Below, in pieces: positions 1-8,961 of a stretch of DNA of 64,000 nucleotides (position 1 is the stretch's first letter; each line of letters begins with the position of its first letter). Source of the stretch: Arthrobacter sp. Leaf234 (GTDB lineage: Bacteria > Actinomycetota > Actinomycetes > Actinomycetales > Micrococcaceae). The notes beneath the pieces are model-generated. The model searched no databases, had not been told where the DNA came from, and was given only the letters and a program-made list of their open reading frames with translations. The stretch lies in assembly GCF_001422665.1 (NCBI RefSeq), contig NZ_LMLU01000005.1, forward strand, positions 597,205 through 661,204, in the 5' to 3' direction. The position numbers were made by a program, and so were the translations under genes.

Positions 1-254
1 GCGTAGCCGGCGCAGCCGGGGCCGACGAGGTTCGCGGCGGGGTCCATCATGGCGTCGGCCGAGGCGGAGGGGGCCATGCTGGCCTCTGCCGACGGCGACT
101 CGCTCTCCATGGGGGCTTCGCTGGCCATGGTGGCCTCGCTGCTCGGAGCGGACTCCGACGCTGCGTCGTCGCCGCCGCCACAGGCTGCGAGACCGAACAT
201 CGAGACTGCTGCGATCCCGAGGATCGAGAGGTTCCTGCGCTTGGTGATTCCCAT
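1..254 (-). CDS. FAS1-type (fasciclin) secreted lipoprotein, N-terminal part only
   Basis: The reading frame enters from beyond the left edge, so only the first 84 codons are present. The protein opens with a lipoprotein signal: basic MGITKRR, a hydrophobic stretch and the lipobox LAAC, whose cysteine would be acylated after cleavage. It continues with a low-complexity linker rich in Ala, Ser, Glu and Met. The last visible residues, NLVGPGCAGYA, resemble the start of the MPT70/MPT83-like fasciclin domain of actinobacterial surface proteins; that assignment is by family resemblance only. The start is supported by GGAGGAA six bases upstream. The FAS1 domain itself lies outside the window, so the call is moderate. 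Confidence 0.6.
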   Translation of the reverse strand, partial: MGITKRRNLSILGIAAVSMFGLAACGGGDDAASESAPSSEATMASEAPMESESPSAEASMAPSASADAMMDPAANLVGPGCAGY

Positions 255-640
255 GAGAATTTCCTCCATAGATATGACCCGGCGGGTGCCTGCGGTCTGG
301 GGTATTGGGTGAAACACATCGTGTCGATGTCTCGGAGGTACTTCGGGCGCCCTCGGAGGGTGGATGGGTGGGATCACCAAAGAAAATCTCGGCGGGCCTG
401 ATCCGCCCGCTGGTTGTTACCTGCCCGTGACCTGCGGCGATGTCGCAGCACGCGTGGGGCGCACGCCCGACCGTGGTCCGGACAGGGTCGCGGCGGCCGC
501 CCTGGGCGGGATGACGGGGTGGTGCAGGAGGTACGGATGGGACTGGGGGCGGCGGCCGCCGGAGTGTCACCGGCGTGCGGTCTCCAGCGCGCTTCACCCC
601 GCGGTCACGACCGTGCGGAAAAGAGGCCGGCGTAGACCAC
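255..640. other. intergenic region without a convincing gene
   Basis: The 386 bases between the lipoprotein start and the tRNA-Leu terminator contain no frame with a plausible start, ribosome site and protein-like composition. Short open frames on both strands are compositional. The part next to the lipoprotein start should hold its promoter, but I see no clear -35/-10 pair. Confidence 0.5.
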
Positions 641-676
641 GAAGGCCCCCGACGGAGTCCTCCGTCAGGGGCCTTC
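641..676 (-). terminator. hairpin terminator downstream of tRNA-Leu
   Basis: GAAGGCCCC and GGGGCCTTC flank a second pair, GACGGA/TCCGTC, around a four-base loop, giving a 15-bp nearly perfect stem. It begins five bases past the 3' end of the tRNA on the minus strand. The following T-tract is weak. Confidence 0.7.
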
Positions 677-680
677 ACCG

Positions 681-762
<82 letters not shown>

Positions 763-845
763 GCCGACGTCCCCGCGCGGGGGCTTCGTCGTCGCCCTAC
801 TCTACCGGGCCGGATCCGGACGCGGACCGGCGGCGGCGGCGGGTG

Positions 846-1319
846 CTACTGGTCGATGCCGAGGTCACGACGCAGCTTCGCGACGTGACCCGTGGCGCGC
901 ACGTTGTACTGGGCCAGCGCGACGTCGCCGGCCTCGTCGACGACGACGGTGGACCGGATGAGGCCCTCGTAGGTCTTGCCGTAGTTCTTCTTCTCGCCCC
1001 AGGCGCCGTAGGCCTCGGCGACGCCGTGGTCCTCGTCGGAGAGGAGGGGGAACGTCAGGGCTTCCTTCTCGACGAAGGAGGCGAGCTTGCCGACGGGGTC
1101 CGGTGAGATGCCGAGGACGGAGTAGCCGGCTGCGTCGAGGGAGGCGAGGTTGTCGCGGAAGTCGCACGCTTCGGTGGTACAGCCCGGGGTCGCCGCCGCG
1201 GGGTAGAAGTAGACGACGACCTTCCGCCCCCGCAGGGAGGACAGCGTGACGCTGGTGCCCGCGGCGTCGCTGAGCGTGAAGTCGGGGGCACTATCACCGG
1301 TGGCGAGTCGTTGCGACAT
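846..1319 (-). CDS. bcp: thioredoxin-dependent thiol peroxidase (Bcp/PrxQ)
   Basis: This 157-residue protein belongs to the BCP/PrxQ branch of peroxiredoxins, which reduce hydroperoxides in the cytoplasm with electrons from thioredoxin. The active-site segment TPGCTTEAC is intact: the peroxidatic cysteine is about residue 47 and the resolving cysteine lies five residues later, as in two-cysteine BCP proteins. The thioredoxin fold spans nearly the whole chain and the length is normal. The start follows CAGGAG with good spacing; a longer open frame upstream is ignored because it lacks a ribosome site. The gene is divergent from a MarR regulator, whose DNA-binding role could include this promoter, but no operator was recognised. 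Confidence 0.93.
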   Translation of the reverse strand: MSQRLATGDSAPDFTLSDAAGTSVTLSSLRGRKVVVYFYPAAATPGCTTEACDFRDNLASLDAAGYSVLGISPDPVGKLASFVEKEALTFPLLSDEDHGVAEAYGAWGEKKNYGKTYEGLIRSTVVVDEAGDVALAQYNVRATGHVAKLRRDLGIDQ

Positions 1320-1483
1320 GCATACTCCTGAGGATCGGTCGGGTGGCCGGGCGGATCCCTGCGGGAGCAGGCCCTGTTCGGCCGGCCGGCGATGGTTCAC
1401 TAGCCAGCCTAGCTATCATAGGTGGAAGATCCGACGCCGACGGCGGCTGCCGGTTGCGCAAGCGAGAGGAAGTGCACTGTTCT

Positions 1484-1987
1484 ATGCCCGATCTGGAGCA
1501 ATGGCCCACCGGTCGACTGCTGACGACGGCGGCGCGTCTCGTCGAGCACGCATGGAACGAGCGTCTCGTGGACATCGGGGTGACGCACGCGGGTGTGATC
1601 GCGCTCGGTGTCCTGGCCGATCAGGGGGCCATGACGCAGGCGAGCCTGGCGCAGATCGTCCGGGTGCAGGCGCAGACCATGGGGAAGACCCTGTCCAGGC
1701 TCGAGTCGCGGGGACACGTCACCCGTGTCCGGAACGATCTCGACCGCCGATCGCACCTCGTCTCCATTTCTCCCGCAGGCAGGCAGGTCCTGGATGCCGC
1801 GGACGACATCGAACGCACCCTCGTGGCGGGGGGCGGGCTGGTCTCGGACGAGCTGAGGGCCCACCTGCAGGTCGTCATCCGGGAGCTGGGCGCTCCGCGG
1901 TGGAACTGGGCGGCCACGGCCGCTCCCGCAGGCGCATCCATCGGGACACCGGACGCCACCGATCCGGCCGCTACGGTCCACAGCTGA
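1484..1987 (+). CDS. MarR-family transcriptional regulator
   Basis: The 167-residue product has the MarR layout: N-terminal dimerisation helices, a winged helix-turn-helix at about residues 50-82 (TQASLAQIVRVQAQTMGKTL, then SRLESRGHV), and a wing with the family-typical RNDLDRRSHLV. Such proteins bind palindromic operators as dimers and often release DNA on ligand binding or cysteine oxidation. No cysteine is present here, so direct thiol sensing is unlikely. A tail of about 30 residues rich in Ala, Pro and Thr follows the fold. The chosen ATG has a distant AGAGGAAG (13 bases), so the start is less certain. It is divergent from bcp and closed by a strong terminator. Confidence 0.85.
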   Translation: MPDLEQWPTGRLLTTAARLVEHAWNERLVDIGVTHAGVIALGVLADQGAMTQASLAQIVRVQAQTMGKTLSRLESRGHVTRVRNDLDRRSHLVSISPAGRQVLDAADDIERTLVAGGGLVSDELRAHLQVVIRELGAPRWNWAATAAPAGASIGTPDATDPAATVHS

Positions 1988-2031
1988 CCTGCGCCTGAGC
2001 GGCTGAGAGCTCCGCACCCCCTGCTCACCCA

Positions 2032-2059
2032 CCCCCTGCCGGTCCGGCAGGGGGTTTTT
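2032..2059 (+). terminator. Rho-independent terminator after the MarR gene
   Basis: CCCCCTGCC and GGCAGGGGG form a perfect 9-bp stem with loop GGTCC followed by five T residues. This is a textbook intrinsic terminator 45 bases after the MarR stop codon. Confidence 0.93.
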
Positions 2060-2221
2060 CGTGCGCCAGGAGCCCGCGTTGCGACGCCGACGGTATACCT
2101 GACAGAAGCAGGCAAGGAAAGACCTCCGAGGAAAAGGATCGAGGAGGAGAAGGTGGTTGCGTACTAAGCAGGCTGATGTTTTGTTGGGGACGTACGTGTC
2201 CACCGCCCGACGGAGATCAGC

Positions 2222-3052
2222 ATGCAGAGTACCGCCACGTCCAGGCCGACCGATGGAGGCCCCCTGCGCCCGCCCGCAGGGACGCGCGACGTCGGCGTCC
2301 GGCCGGGCGGCTGCAGCGCCACGGAACAACCCCTCAAAGCGGCTCTGCAGGACGACATCGCGCTGCGGCACATGGATCTCGCGGAATCCGTGGCCCGCTC
2401 CTTCGCGGTGACGGGCCCCGAGGCCTCCGATATCCGGCAGGTCGCCTACCTCGGCCTGATCAAGGCCGTGCAGCGCTTCAATCCGGGGCGCGGCGTCCCG
2501 TTCGCCTCCTTCGCCATCCCCACGATCGCGGGTGAGATCAAGCGCTACCTCCGTGATTCCTGCTGGGTCATCCGGCCTCCGCGGGAGGTCCAGGACCTCC
2601 GCACGGAGATCGCGCGGACGGCGCCCGCCATGGCGCAGCGGCTGGGCCGCGAGGCGACGGCACGCGAACTCGGGGTCGAGCTCGGCTGGCCGGAGCACAA
2701 GGTCCTCGAGGCGCAGGCCTCCCACTCCAGCCTCCGCCCCGATTCCCTCGACGCTCCGTTCGAGGGCCGGAGCTGGGCTGACATGCTCGCCACCGACTCC
2801 AACGGCATGGACCGCAGCGATGACATGATCTCCCTGCGTGGAGCCGTCAACGAGCTCGACGGCAGCGAGAAGGAGATGCTCTACCGGCGCTATTTCATGG
2901 AGCAGACGCAGCAGGTCATCGGCGACGAACTGGGGATGTCGCAGATGCAGGTCTCCCGGATGCTCGCCCGTATCCTCGTGAAGCTGCAGAAGCGCCTGCT
3001 GGGTGCACCTGCCCCCGAGCACGCGCGCGGTGTGCGGACGAATATCGCCTGA
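2222..3052 (+). CDS. SigB/SigF-type alternative RNA polymerase sigma factor
   Basis: The 276-residue product is a group 3 sigma-70 factor of the SigB/SigF/SigG stress and sporulation branch. Region 2 (about residues 50-115) contains the core-binding and -10 recognition helices (YLGLIKAVQRFNPGRGVPFA). Region 3 is near residues 125-165, and region 4, a helix-turn-helix for the -35 element, spans about 210-262 (IGDELGMSQMQVSRMLARIL). Region 1.1 is absent, as usual. It would direct core polymerase to general-stress or osmotic-stress promoters. No RsbW/RsbV-like anti-sigma or antagonist gene is adjacent, so its control must lie elsewhere. The start follows GGAG at about seven bases. Confidence 0.88.
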   Translation: MQSTATSRPTDGGPLRPPAGTRDVGVRPGGCSATEQPLKAALQDDIALRHMDLAESVARSFAVTGPEASDIRQVAYLGLIKAVQRFNPGRGVPFASFAIPTIAGEIKRYLRDSCWVIRPPREVQDLRTEIARTAPAMAQRLGREATARELGVELGWPEHKVLEAQASHSSLRPDSLDAPFEGRSWADMLATDSNGMDRSDDMISLRGAVNELDGSEKEMLYRRYFMEQTQQVIGDELGMSQMQVSRMLARILVKLQKRLLGAPAPEHARGVRTNIA

Positions 3053-3120
3053 GTCCGCAGCATCGTCCGCCGGTCTGCAACCGACTCCCCGGGCGGCCGC
3101 CCGGATCCCGGGCCGTCCGG

Positions 3121-4137
3121 CTAGGAGATGCCGTGCGCCGCTGCCGCCGCCAGGACCTGGTCGGCGGTCACCGCCATCAGAGCGGGGTCGGGTGTGGGCG
3201 AGAACGTCTCCCCGACGCGCAGCGACTCGTCGGTCAGGACCGTGTGCGGACCGGGGGGTGGTCCCCACTCCGAGGCCGGCGCCGGCCCGAAGAGCACCAC
3301 GGAAGGCCTCGCGTACGCCGAGGCGAGATGCGCGGCACCGGTGTCCGCCGAGATGACGAGGGATGCGCCCGCGACGAGGCGGGCGAACCTGTCGAGGGGG
3401 AGGTTCCCGGCCGCGACCGTGTCCTCGGGCAGTCCCGCGGCGTCGGCCACGGCGAGTGCCCGGGGCCGCTCCTTCCCGCTGCCGGTGAAGACCACCCGGT
3501 GGCCCGACGCCGCCAGGGCGCGGGCCACCGCCGCGAACCGTTCGACGGGCCACAGGCGGCTTCCGTACGCCGCACCCACGTGGACGACCACGGCGTCGGG
3601 CGCGGGGCTGTCGCCGTCGGGCACGCGCAGCCTGCAGTCCAGGGGGTCGGCGGGTACGCCGTGCCAGCTGACGAGGCGCGCCCACCGCTCCCGCTCCAGC
3701 ACGCCGTCCTCCCACTCCGGACCCTCCCAGCCGGGTGAGCGGTGACCCATGCGGCGCTGCGCACCGATCTCCTCCAGGCGCGCGCGGCTCTCCTCGCCGT
3801 TGCCGTGCAGGTTGACCGCGAGGTCGATCCGCCCGTACTCGATGGGCAGCGGATCGTCCAGCCCGTGGGTGGGCAGGAGGTCGTCGATCGCATCCGTCAG
3901 TCCGACGACGGGCCGGAGCCACTCCTGGGCCGCGTAGAGGATGCGGTGCTCGGGGAAGGCCCGCCGGAGGCCCTTGAGGGCGGGCACGGCGACCAGGAGG
4001 TCGCCCAGCTTCAGCGCACGCAGCGCGAGGATCTCGGGCCGGCCGTCCGGCGCCGGCGTCGAAGGGGACGCAGCCCCTGGACGTACGTGGGGGATCGGCT
4101 GCTGCGCGCCGGCGGTGCTGGAGCCCTCGGAAGTCAT
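3121..4137 (-). CDS. glycosyltransferase family 9 (heptosyltransferase-like), copy 1
   Basis: The 338-residue protein has the GT9 (GT-B) fold of heptosyltransferases such as WaaC and WaaF, which move a heptose from ADP-heptose to a lipid or glycan acceptor. The N-terminal nucleotide-fold motif is LALRALKLGDLLVAVPALKG near residue 30. The C-terminal donor-site segment VISADTGAAHLASAYARPSV, followed by LFGP, is characteristic. It is read away from gmhB, sharing a 181-bp divergent promoter region, and is the left border of the sugar cluster. The second of two nearby ATG codons is chosen because AGGA sits about eight bases before it. Donor and acceptor are inferred; Gram-positive GT9 enzymes are poorly characterised. 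Confidence 0.85.
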   Translation of the reverse strand: MTSEGSSTAGAQQPIPHVRPGAASPSTPAPDGRPEILALRALKLGDLLVAVPALKGLRRAFPEHRILYAAQEWLRPVVGLTDAIDDLLPTHGLDDPLPIEYGRIDLAVNLHGNGEESRARLEEIGAQRRMGHRSPGWEGPEWEDGVLERERWARLVSWHGVPADPLDCRLRVPDGDSPAPDAVVVHVGAAYGSRLWPVERFAAVARALAASGHRVVFTGSGKERPRALAVADAAGLPEDTVAAGNLPLDRFARLVAGASLVISADTGAAHLASAYARPSVVLFGPAPASEWGPPPGPHTVLTDESLRVGETFSPTPDPALMAVTADQVLAAAAAHGIS

Positions 4138-4318
4138 GCGGATCATCCTGCCAGAGGAAGCGGGCAGGCCCGGCCGGACCCGTCGCCGCCGCAGCCCCAC
4201 GGGCAGCGGCGGAGGTACCACCCGGTGGAGCAGCGGCAGACGGAAGGAGAAGCAGGAGGAGGAGAAGAAGTTCGGCGAGAAGTGTTTAGTCCTGCTGCTT
4301 CCCGGGAACTAAGCCTGT

Positions 4319-4867
4319 ATGCATACTTCGGCCGAGCGACCACGGACCGCCCCCAGCGCCGTCCTGTTCGACCGCGACGGGACGATCGTCGTGGACGTCC
4401 CCTACAACGGTGATCCGTCCCTGGTCCGGCCCATGGCCGGCGCCAAGGAGGTCCTCGACGGCCTGCGCTCGCGCGGCATCCCCGTCGGCGTCGTCACGAA
4501 CCAGTCGGGCATAGCCCGCGGCCTCGTCACGCGCGGGCAGGTCGACGCCGTCAACGCCCGCGTCGAGGAACTGCTCGGACCATTCGACGTCTGGGAGGTC
4601 TGTCCACACGGCAGCGGGGACGGCTGTGCCTGCCGCAAGCCCGAGCCCGGCATGGTGCTCTCGGCGACCGCGCGCCTCGGGCTCGAGCCCGGCGAGGTGG
4701 CCCTGATCGGTGACATCGGGGCGGACATGGGTGCGGCAGCCGCCGCGGGAGCCCGCGGGGTTTTGGTGCCGACGGACATCACGCTGCAGGACGAGGTCCG
4801 TGACGCCCCTGCGGTGGCCGGGACGCTCGCCGGAGCCGTGGACCTCCTCTGGGCGGGCACCGCATGA
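4319..4867 (+). CDS. gmhB: GmhB-like D-glycero-D-manno-heptose-1,7-bisphosphate 7-phosphatase (HAD family)
   Basis: The 182-residue HAD phosphatase carries the nucleophile and acid pair DRDGT (Asp18 and Asp20), the second-motif TNQSG and the lysine in CRKPEP. The zinc loop typical of GmhB is present: CPH near residues 95-97 and CAC near 103-105. GmhB removes the 7-phosphate of D-glycero-D-manno-heptose 1,7-bisphosphate, between the two HldE half-reactions. Histidinol-phosphatase relatives look similar, but the flanking gmhA and hldE homologues favour the heptose pathway. The stop overlaps the next start as ATGA. No clear ribosome site precedes the start, so the first transcript may have a very short leader. 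Confidence 0.85.
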   Translation: MHTSAERPRTAPSAVLFDRDGTIVVDVPYNGDPSLVRPMAGAKEVLDGLRSRGIPVGVVTNQSGIARGLVTRGQVDAVNARVEELLGPFDVWEVCPHGSGDGCACRKPEPGMVLSATARLGLEPGEVALIGDIGADMGAAAAAGARGVLVPTDITLQDEVRDAPAVAGTLAGAVDLLWAGTA

Positions 4868-5964
4868 GGCGCACGGTGCTGGTGGCACGCCTGGACAGCG
4901 CCGGGGACGTGCTGCTCGCCGGCCCCGCCGTCCGGGCCATCGCCGCCGGTGACCACGGGGACTCGCCCAACGACGTCGTCATGCTCTGCGGACCGCAGGG
5001 GGCGGCGGCGGCACGCCTGCTGCCGGGTGTCGTCGACGTCGTCGTCTGGCGTGCGCCGTGGATCATCGATCCCGCACCCGAGCCCACACCGGAGCTCGTG
5101 CAGGACCTGCACGACGCCGTGGTGGCCGCGGACGTGGACGAGGCAGTGATCCTCACCTCGTTCCACCAGTCGCCGCTGCCGCTCGCCCTGCTGCTCCGCC
5201 TCGCAGGGGTTCGGAGGATCGCCGGTGCGTCCGTCGACTACGCCGGCTCCCTGCTCGATGTCCGGCTGAAGCCGGGCGAGGACTTCCCGGAGGACCAGCC
5301 GGAGGCCGAGCGTGCGCTCGGCATCGCCGAGGCGGCGGGGTACGCACTGCCCCCGGGCGACGACGGCCGCCTCCGGGTCACCCATCTCGCCGACGCCGCC
5401 GAGCTCGTCGGGCGGGGGCCGTACGTGGTCGTCCATCCCGGCGCGTCCGTGCCCGCCCGGGCCTGGCCGCCGCTGCACCACGCGGCCGCCGTCGAACTCC
5501 TGACGGCCGCCGGCTTCCGGGTGGTCGTCACCGGCGGCCCCGACGAGACAGAGCTCACCTCGACGGTCGCAGGACCGGAGGCCCTGGACCTCGGCGGCCG
5601 GACCGACCTGCCGGCCCTCGGTGCGGTCCTCGCCGGAGCGACCGTGGTGATCACGGGGAACACCGGCCCGGCCCACCTGGCAGCAGCAGTGGGCACGCCC
5701 GTCGTCTGCCTGTTCTCACCCGTGGTCCCGGCGGTCCGGTGGGCGCCCTACCGGGTGCCGGTGGAACTGCTGGGCGACCAGGACGCGGCCTGCGCGCTCA
5801 GCCGCGCGCGCATCTGCCCCGTCCAGGGACACCCGTGCCTGTCCGACGTCTCGCCGGAGGACGTGGTGGACGCTGTCCTGCGGCTCGGGTCCGGAATATC
5901 GTCACTCGGCTCGCGCCGCAGCATCGGCCGCACCGACGGCCGCAAAACGAGGGGAAACCGATGA
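4864..5964 (+). CDS. glycosyltransferase family 9 (heptosyltransferase-like), copy 2
   Basis: This 366-residue protein is the second GT9 enzyme of the cluster. Its N-terminus ([20 protein letters not shown]) matches the family's first helix-loop, and the C-terminal donor site reads [20 protein letters not shown] followed by CLFSPVVP. A conserved-looking region VVHPGAS at about residue 190 marks the start of the second Rossmann-like domain. A four-base overlap with gmhB and another with the downstream glycosyltransferase show it belongs to one translationally coupled operon. A cysteine-containing loop near the C-terminus ([11 protein letters not shown]) is also found in several GT9 proteins. 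The acceptor is unknown. Confidence 0.86.
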   Translation: MRRTVLVARLDSAGDVLLAGPAVRAIAAGDHGDSPNDVVMLCGPQGAAAARLLPGVVDVVVWRAPWIIDPAPEPTPELVQDLHDAVVAADVDEAVILTSFHQSPLPLALLLRLAGVRRIAGASVDYAGSLLDVRLKPGEDFPEDQPEAERALGIAEAAGYALPPGDDGRLRVTHLADAAELVGRGPYVVVHPGASVPARAWPPLHHAAAVELLTAAGFRVVVTGGPDETELTSTVAGPEALDLGGRTDLPALGAVLAGATVVITGNTGPAHLAAAVGTPVVCLFSPVVPAVRWAPYRVPVELLGDQDAACALSRARICPVQGHPCLSDVSPEDVVDAVLRLGSGISSLGSRRSIGRTDGRKTRGNR

Positions 5965-6962
5965 GGATCCTGGTATGGCACGTCCACGGCGGATGGACCG
6001 ACGCCTTCGTGCGGGGCGAGCACACCTACGTGCTGCCCACGACGCCCGACGGCGGTCCCTGGGGGCTCGGCCGGGCAGGCCGCGACTGGCCGTCCTCCGT
6101 GATCGAGGTGGCTCCCGCCGATCTCGCGGACGCCGGCATCGACGTCGTCGTCCTGCAGCGTCCCGAGGAGATCGCCGAGTGCGAGCGCCTCCTCGGCAGG
6201 ACACCGGGACGCGACCTTCCCGCCGTCTTCCTCGAGCACAACACGCCCCGCCGCGACATCGTGGGCTCCGTCCACCCCCTCGCCGGGCAGGACGAGATCC
6301 CGATCATCCACGTGACGCACTTCAACGAGCTCTTCTGGGACAACGGGGGAGCGCCCACCACGGTGATCGAGCACGGCATCGTGGACCCGGGCTACCTCTA
6401 CACGGGGGAGCTGCAGCAGCTCGCCGCGGTGATCAACGAGCCGGTCCGGCGCGGACGCATCACCGGTACCGACCTGCTGCCCCGTTTCGCGGGCATCGCA
6501 CCGCTCGAGGTGTTCGGCATGGGCACCGACGGGCTCGGCGACTCCCTCGACCTCGGGCCCGGCGAACTGCGGATCGGCGGCGACCTGCCGACGGCCGAGC
6601 TGCACGCGCGGCTCGGGCGCTCCAGGGCCTACGTGCACCCCCTGCGCTGGACCTCGCTCGGTCTCTCGCTCCTCGAGGCCATGCACGTGGGCCTCCCGGT
6701 CCTGGTCCTGGCGACGACGGAGGCGGCACGCGCGGTGCCGCCGGGGGCCGGGGCCGTCTCCACGCGCGTCGACGACCTCGTCCGCGTGGCAGCCGAACTC
6801 ATCGACGACCCCGACGAGGCCCGCGCACGCGGACTCGTGGCACGGGACGCGGCCCTGGAACGCTACGGGCTCGCCCGGTTCCTGGCCGATTGGGACGACG
6901 TCCTGGGACAGGAGCCCACCCGGCACCGCGTCCTGGCGGTTACAGAAAGGAGAGCGCAGTGA
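5961..6962 (+). CDS. GT4-like glycosyltransferase
   Basis: The 333-residue product looks like a GT-B glycosyltransferase. Its second domain ends in [20 protein letters not shown], the segment that in GT4 enzymes contacts the nucleotide-sugar phosphates. The first domain begins [12 protein letters not shown] and contains FLEHNTPR and [10 protein letters not shown], which suggest an acceptor-binding face. The first half of the EX7E motif is replaced (Ser-Leu-Gly before LSLLE), so it is a divergent member. It overlaps both neighbours by four bases. A much longer in-frame extension upstream lies within the previous gene and is not used. Substrate unknown. Confidence 0.75.
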   Translation: MRILVWHVHGGWTDAFVRGEHTYVLPTTPDGGPWGLGRAGRDWPSSVIEVAPADLADAGIDVVVLQRPEEIAECERLLGRTPGRDLPAVFLEHNTPRRDIVGSVHPLAGQDEIPIIHVTHFNELFWDNGGAPTTVIEHGIVDPGYLYTGELQQLAAVINEPVRRGRITGTDLLPRFAGIAPLEVFGMGTDGLGDSLDLGPGELRIGGDLPTAELHARLGRSRAYVHPLRWTSLGLSLLEAMHVGLPVLVLATTEAARAVPPGAGAVSTRVDDLVRVAAELIDDPDEARARGLVARDAALERYGLARFLADWDDVLGQEPTRHRVLAVTERRAQ

Positions 6963-8251
6963 GGATATCGATGGTGTCTGAGCATGCAAGTCCACTCGCG
7001 GCACTGGGGGGCGTCGATGCCGGCGGACAGAACGTCCACGTCGCCGAGCTGTCCCTGGCACTCGCCCGGCGCGGTCACGATGTCACCGTGTACACGCGCC
7101 GCGACGACCCCGCCCTCCCGGACCGGGTCCGGACCGACGCGCGGCTGGAGGTCGTCCACATCGACGCCGGTCCCGCCCGCCACGTCCCCAAGGACATGCT
7201 GCTGCCCTTCATGGGCGAACTCGCCGACGGGATCGTCCGGGACTGGGGACAGGAGCCGGCGGACATCGTCCACGGCCACTTCTGGATGTCCGGGCTCGCC
7301 GCGCTCGATGCCGCCCGCCAATCGCGCAGCGTGGGCCGGGACGTCCAGGTCCTCCAGACCTTCCACGCCCTCGGCACCGTCAAGCGGCGGCACCAGGGCG
7401 TCGAGGACACCAGCCCGTCCGAGCGGCTCATGCTCGAGGCCATGGTGGGGCGCAGCGCCGACCGCGTGGTGGCCACCTGCTCGGACGAGGTGTTCGAGCT
7501 CAAGGCCATGGGCGTGCCCGCTAACCGCGTCTCGATTGCGCCCTGCGGCGTGGATCTCGACCTCTTCGGTCCCCACGGACCGGTGGAGGAGCGGGAGCGG
7601 CCGCACCGGATCGTCAGCGTGGGCCGCCTCGTGCCGCGGAAGGGCATGGACCTCGTGATCCGGGCGCTCCGTGAACTCGCCGACACCGGACGCGACGACG
7701 TCGAACTCCTGATCGTCGGCGGGGGCGGCAACACGTCCGTCCTCGAGGACGATCCGGAGGCGCAGCGGCTCGTCGCGCTCGCCACGGAGCTCGGCGTCGC
7801 CGACCGCGTGGTGCTCCGCGGCCAGGTCTCCCGCGCCGAGATGCCCGCCCTCCTCCGCAGCGCCGACGCCGTCGTCTGCGCCCCGTGGTACGAGCCGTTC
7901 GGGATCGTCCCCCTCGAGGCCATGGCGTGCGGGGTCCCTGTCGTCGCGGCCGCCGTCGGCGGGCTCGTGGACACCGTGGTGGATGGCAAGACCGGCCTGC
8001 ATGTCCCGCCCCAGGATCCTGCGGCGATCGCTGTCGCCGTCGCCGAGGTGCTGGCCGATCCCACCTGGGCGCGGGAACTCGGGGACAACGGCCACCGGCG
8101 CGTCCGGGCACGCTACTCCTGGAGCCGCATCGCGGCCGACACGGAGAAGGCCTACCAGCTGGCGCTCGGGGCGGCAGTCCCCGCAGCACCGGCAACAGCG
8201 CGGCGGAGCGCCGCGCGTCGACTCGAGAGCACAGGAGGCAGGGCACTGTGA
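6959..8251 (+). CDS. GT4 family retaining glycosyltransferase
   Basis: The 430-residue protein is a canonical GT4 enzyme. The N-terminal domain has the glycine-rich acceptor loop [19 protein letters not shown] near residue 15, and the C-terminal donor domain has [17 protein letters not shown] and the EX7E motif in [19 protein letters not shown]. It resembles MshA-like and sucrose-phosphate-synthase-like transferases, but the cluster context argues for a glycan or glycoside role. Translation starts at a GTG overlapping the previous stop (GTGA). A short Ala/Arg-rich tail follows the fold. Acceptor and donor cannot be deduced. Confidence 0.85.
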   Translation: MRISMVSEHASPLAALGGVDAGGQNVHVAELSLALARRGHDVTVYTRRDDPALPDRVRTDARLEVVHIDAGPARHVPKDMLLPFMGELADGIVRDWGQEPADIVHGHFWMSGLAALDAARQSRSVGRDVQVLQTFHALGTVKRRHQGVEDTSPSERLMLEAMVGRSADRVVATCSDEVFELKAMGVPANRVSIAPCGVDLDLFGPHGPVEERERPHRIVSVGRLVPRKGMDLVIRALRELADTGRDDVELLIVGGGGNTSVLEDDPEAQRLVALATELGVADRVVLRGQVSRAEMPALLRSADAVVCAPWYEPFGIVPLEAMACGVPVVAAAVGGLVDTVVDGKTGLHVPPQDPAAIAVAVAEVLADPTWARELGDNGHRRVRARYSWSRIAADTEKAYQLALGAAVPAAPATARRSAARRLESTGGRAL

Positions 8252-8961
8252 CCACGCACCTTTCCGACATCTCCACCGTTCGTGCGGCACCGGCCGCCCC
8301 GGCCCGGGAGGGGGTAGCCCTCGCCCCGGCGCACCGGGACCAGGAGCGTCGTCCGCAGGACGCCGTCCAGCAGGACGCGCGCCGGATCGTCATGGAGCAC
8401 CTCCGCGCCGTCAGCCCGGCGGTCGAGTCCCTCGCGCAGAACGCGGGGACCCTCGCCGGGTGGGGCATCGAGATGGCGACCCGGCTCATCGCGGGCCAGC
8501 GGCTCCTCGCCGCCGGCAACGGCGGCTCCGCCGCCGAGGCCCAGCACCTCACCGCGGAGCTGGTGGGCCGGTTCGACGGGGAACGTGAGCCCTTCTCGGC
8601 CATCTCCCTGCACGCCGAGAGCTCCGCGGTCACCGCGATCGCCAACGACTACGGCTTCGACCAGCTGTTCGCACGCCAGGTTCGCGCCCACGGCCGTCGC
8701 GGCGACATCCTGGTGCTGCTCAGCACCAGCGGCAAGAGCCCGAACCTCCTCGGCGCCGTCACCGCAGCCCGCGAGGCGGGCATCACCACGTGGGCGCTCA
8801 CGGGAGCGGGGCCCAACCCGCTGACCGAGTGCGTGGACGACTTCATCGCCGTCGAGGCGCAGTCCGCCAACGCGCAGGAGGGCCATCTGATCGCGCTGCA
8901 CGCCATCTGCCGCGCCTTCGACGCGGAGGTCCGCCGCCGTCGCCAGGAGGAGCAGCGATGA
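8248..8961 (+). CDS. gmhA: GmhA-like sedoheptulose-7-phosphate isomerase (SIS domain)
   Basis: The 237-residue SIS-domain protein would convert sedoheptulose 7-phosphate to D-glycero-D-manno-heptose 7-phosphate, the entry step of heptose synthesis. It has the phosphosugar loop [18 protein letters not shown] (near residue 90), the second loop [10 protein letters not shown] and the late motif [11 protein letters not shown]. The His, Glu, Gln and His that coordinate zinc in GmhA are therefore all present. It is about 40 residues longer than typical GmhA because of an Ala/Pro/Arg-rich N-terminal extension. The GTG start overlaps the previous stop and follows AGGAGGCAGG. Closely related DiaA proteins share the fold but not this neighbourhood. 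Confidence 0.87.
   Translation: MTTHLSDISTVRAAPAAPAREGVALAPAHRDQERRPQDAVQQDARRIVMEHLRAVSPAVESLAQNAGTLAGWGIEMATRLIAGQRLLAAGNGGSAAEAQHLTAELVGRFDGEREPFSAISLHAESSAVTAIANDYGFDQLFARQVRAHGRRGDILVLLSTSGKSPNLLGAVTAAREAGITTWALTGAGPNPLTECVDDFIAVEAQSANAQEGHLIALHAICRAFDAEVRRRRQEEQR

Noticed and set aside
1409..3922. 837-codon open frame on the minus strand
   Set aside because: It runs antisense through the MarR and sigma-factor genes and part of the GT9 gene, has an Arg/Pro/Gly-rich composition typical of GC-skewed shadow frames, and shows no domain.
4230..4280. purine-rich plus-strand tract before gmhB resembling repeated ribosome sites
   Set aside because: It lies 40-90 bases upstream of the start and has no ATG or GTG at correct spacing that opens a plausible frame.
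5058..5960. long N-terminal extension of the GT4-like gene at 5961
   Set aside because: The extension lies entirely inside the preceding GT9 gene in another frame; the ATGA overlap start at 5961 fits the operon and the family.
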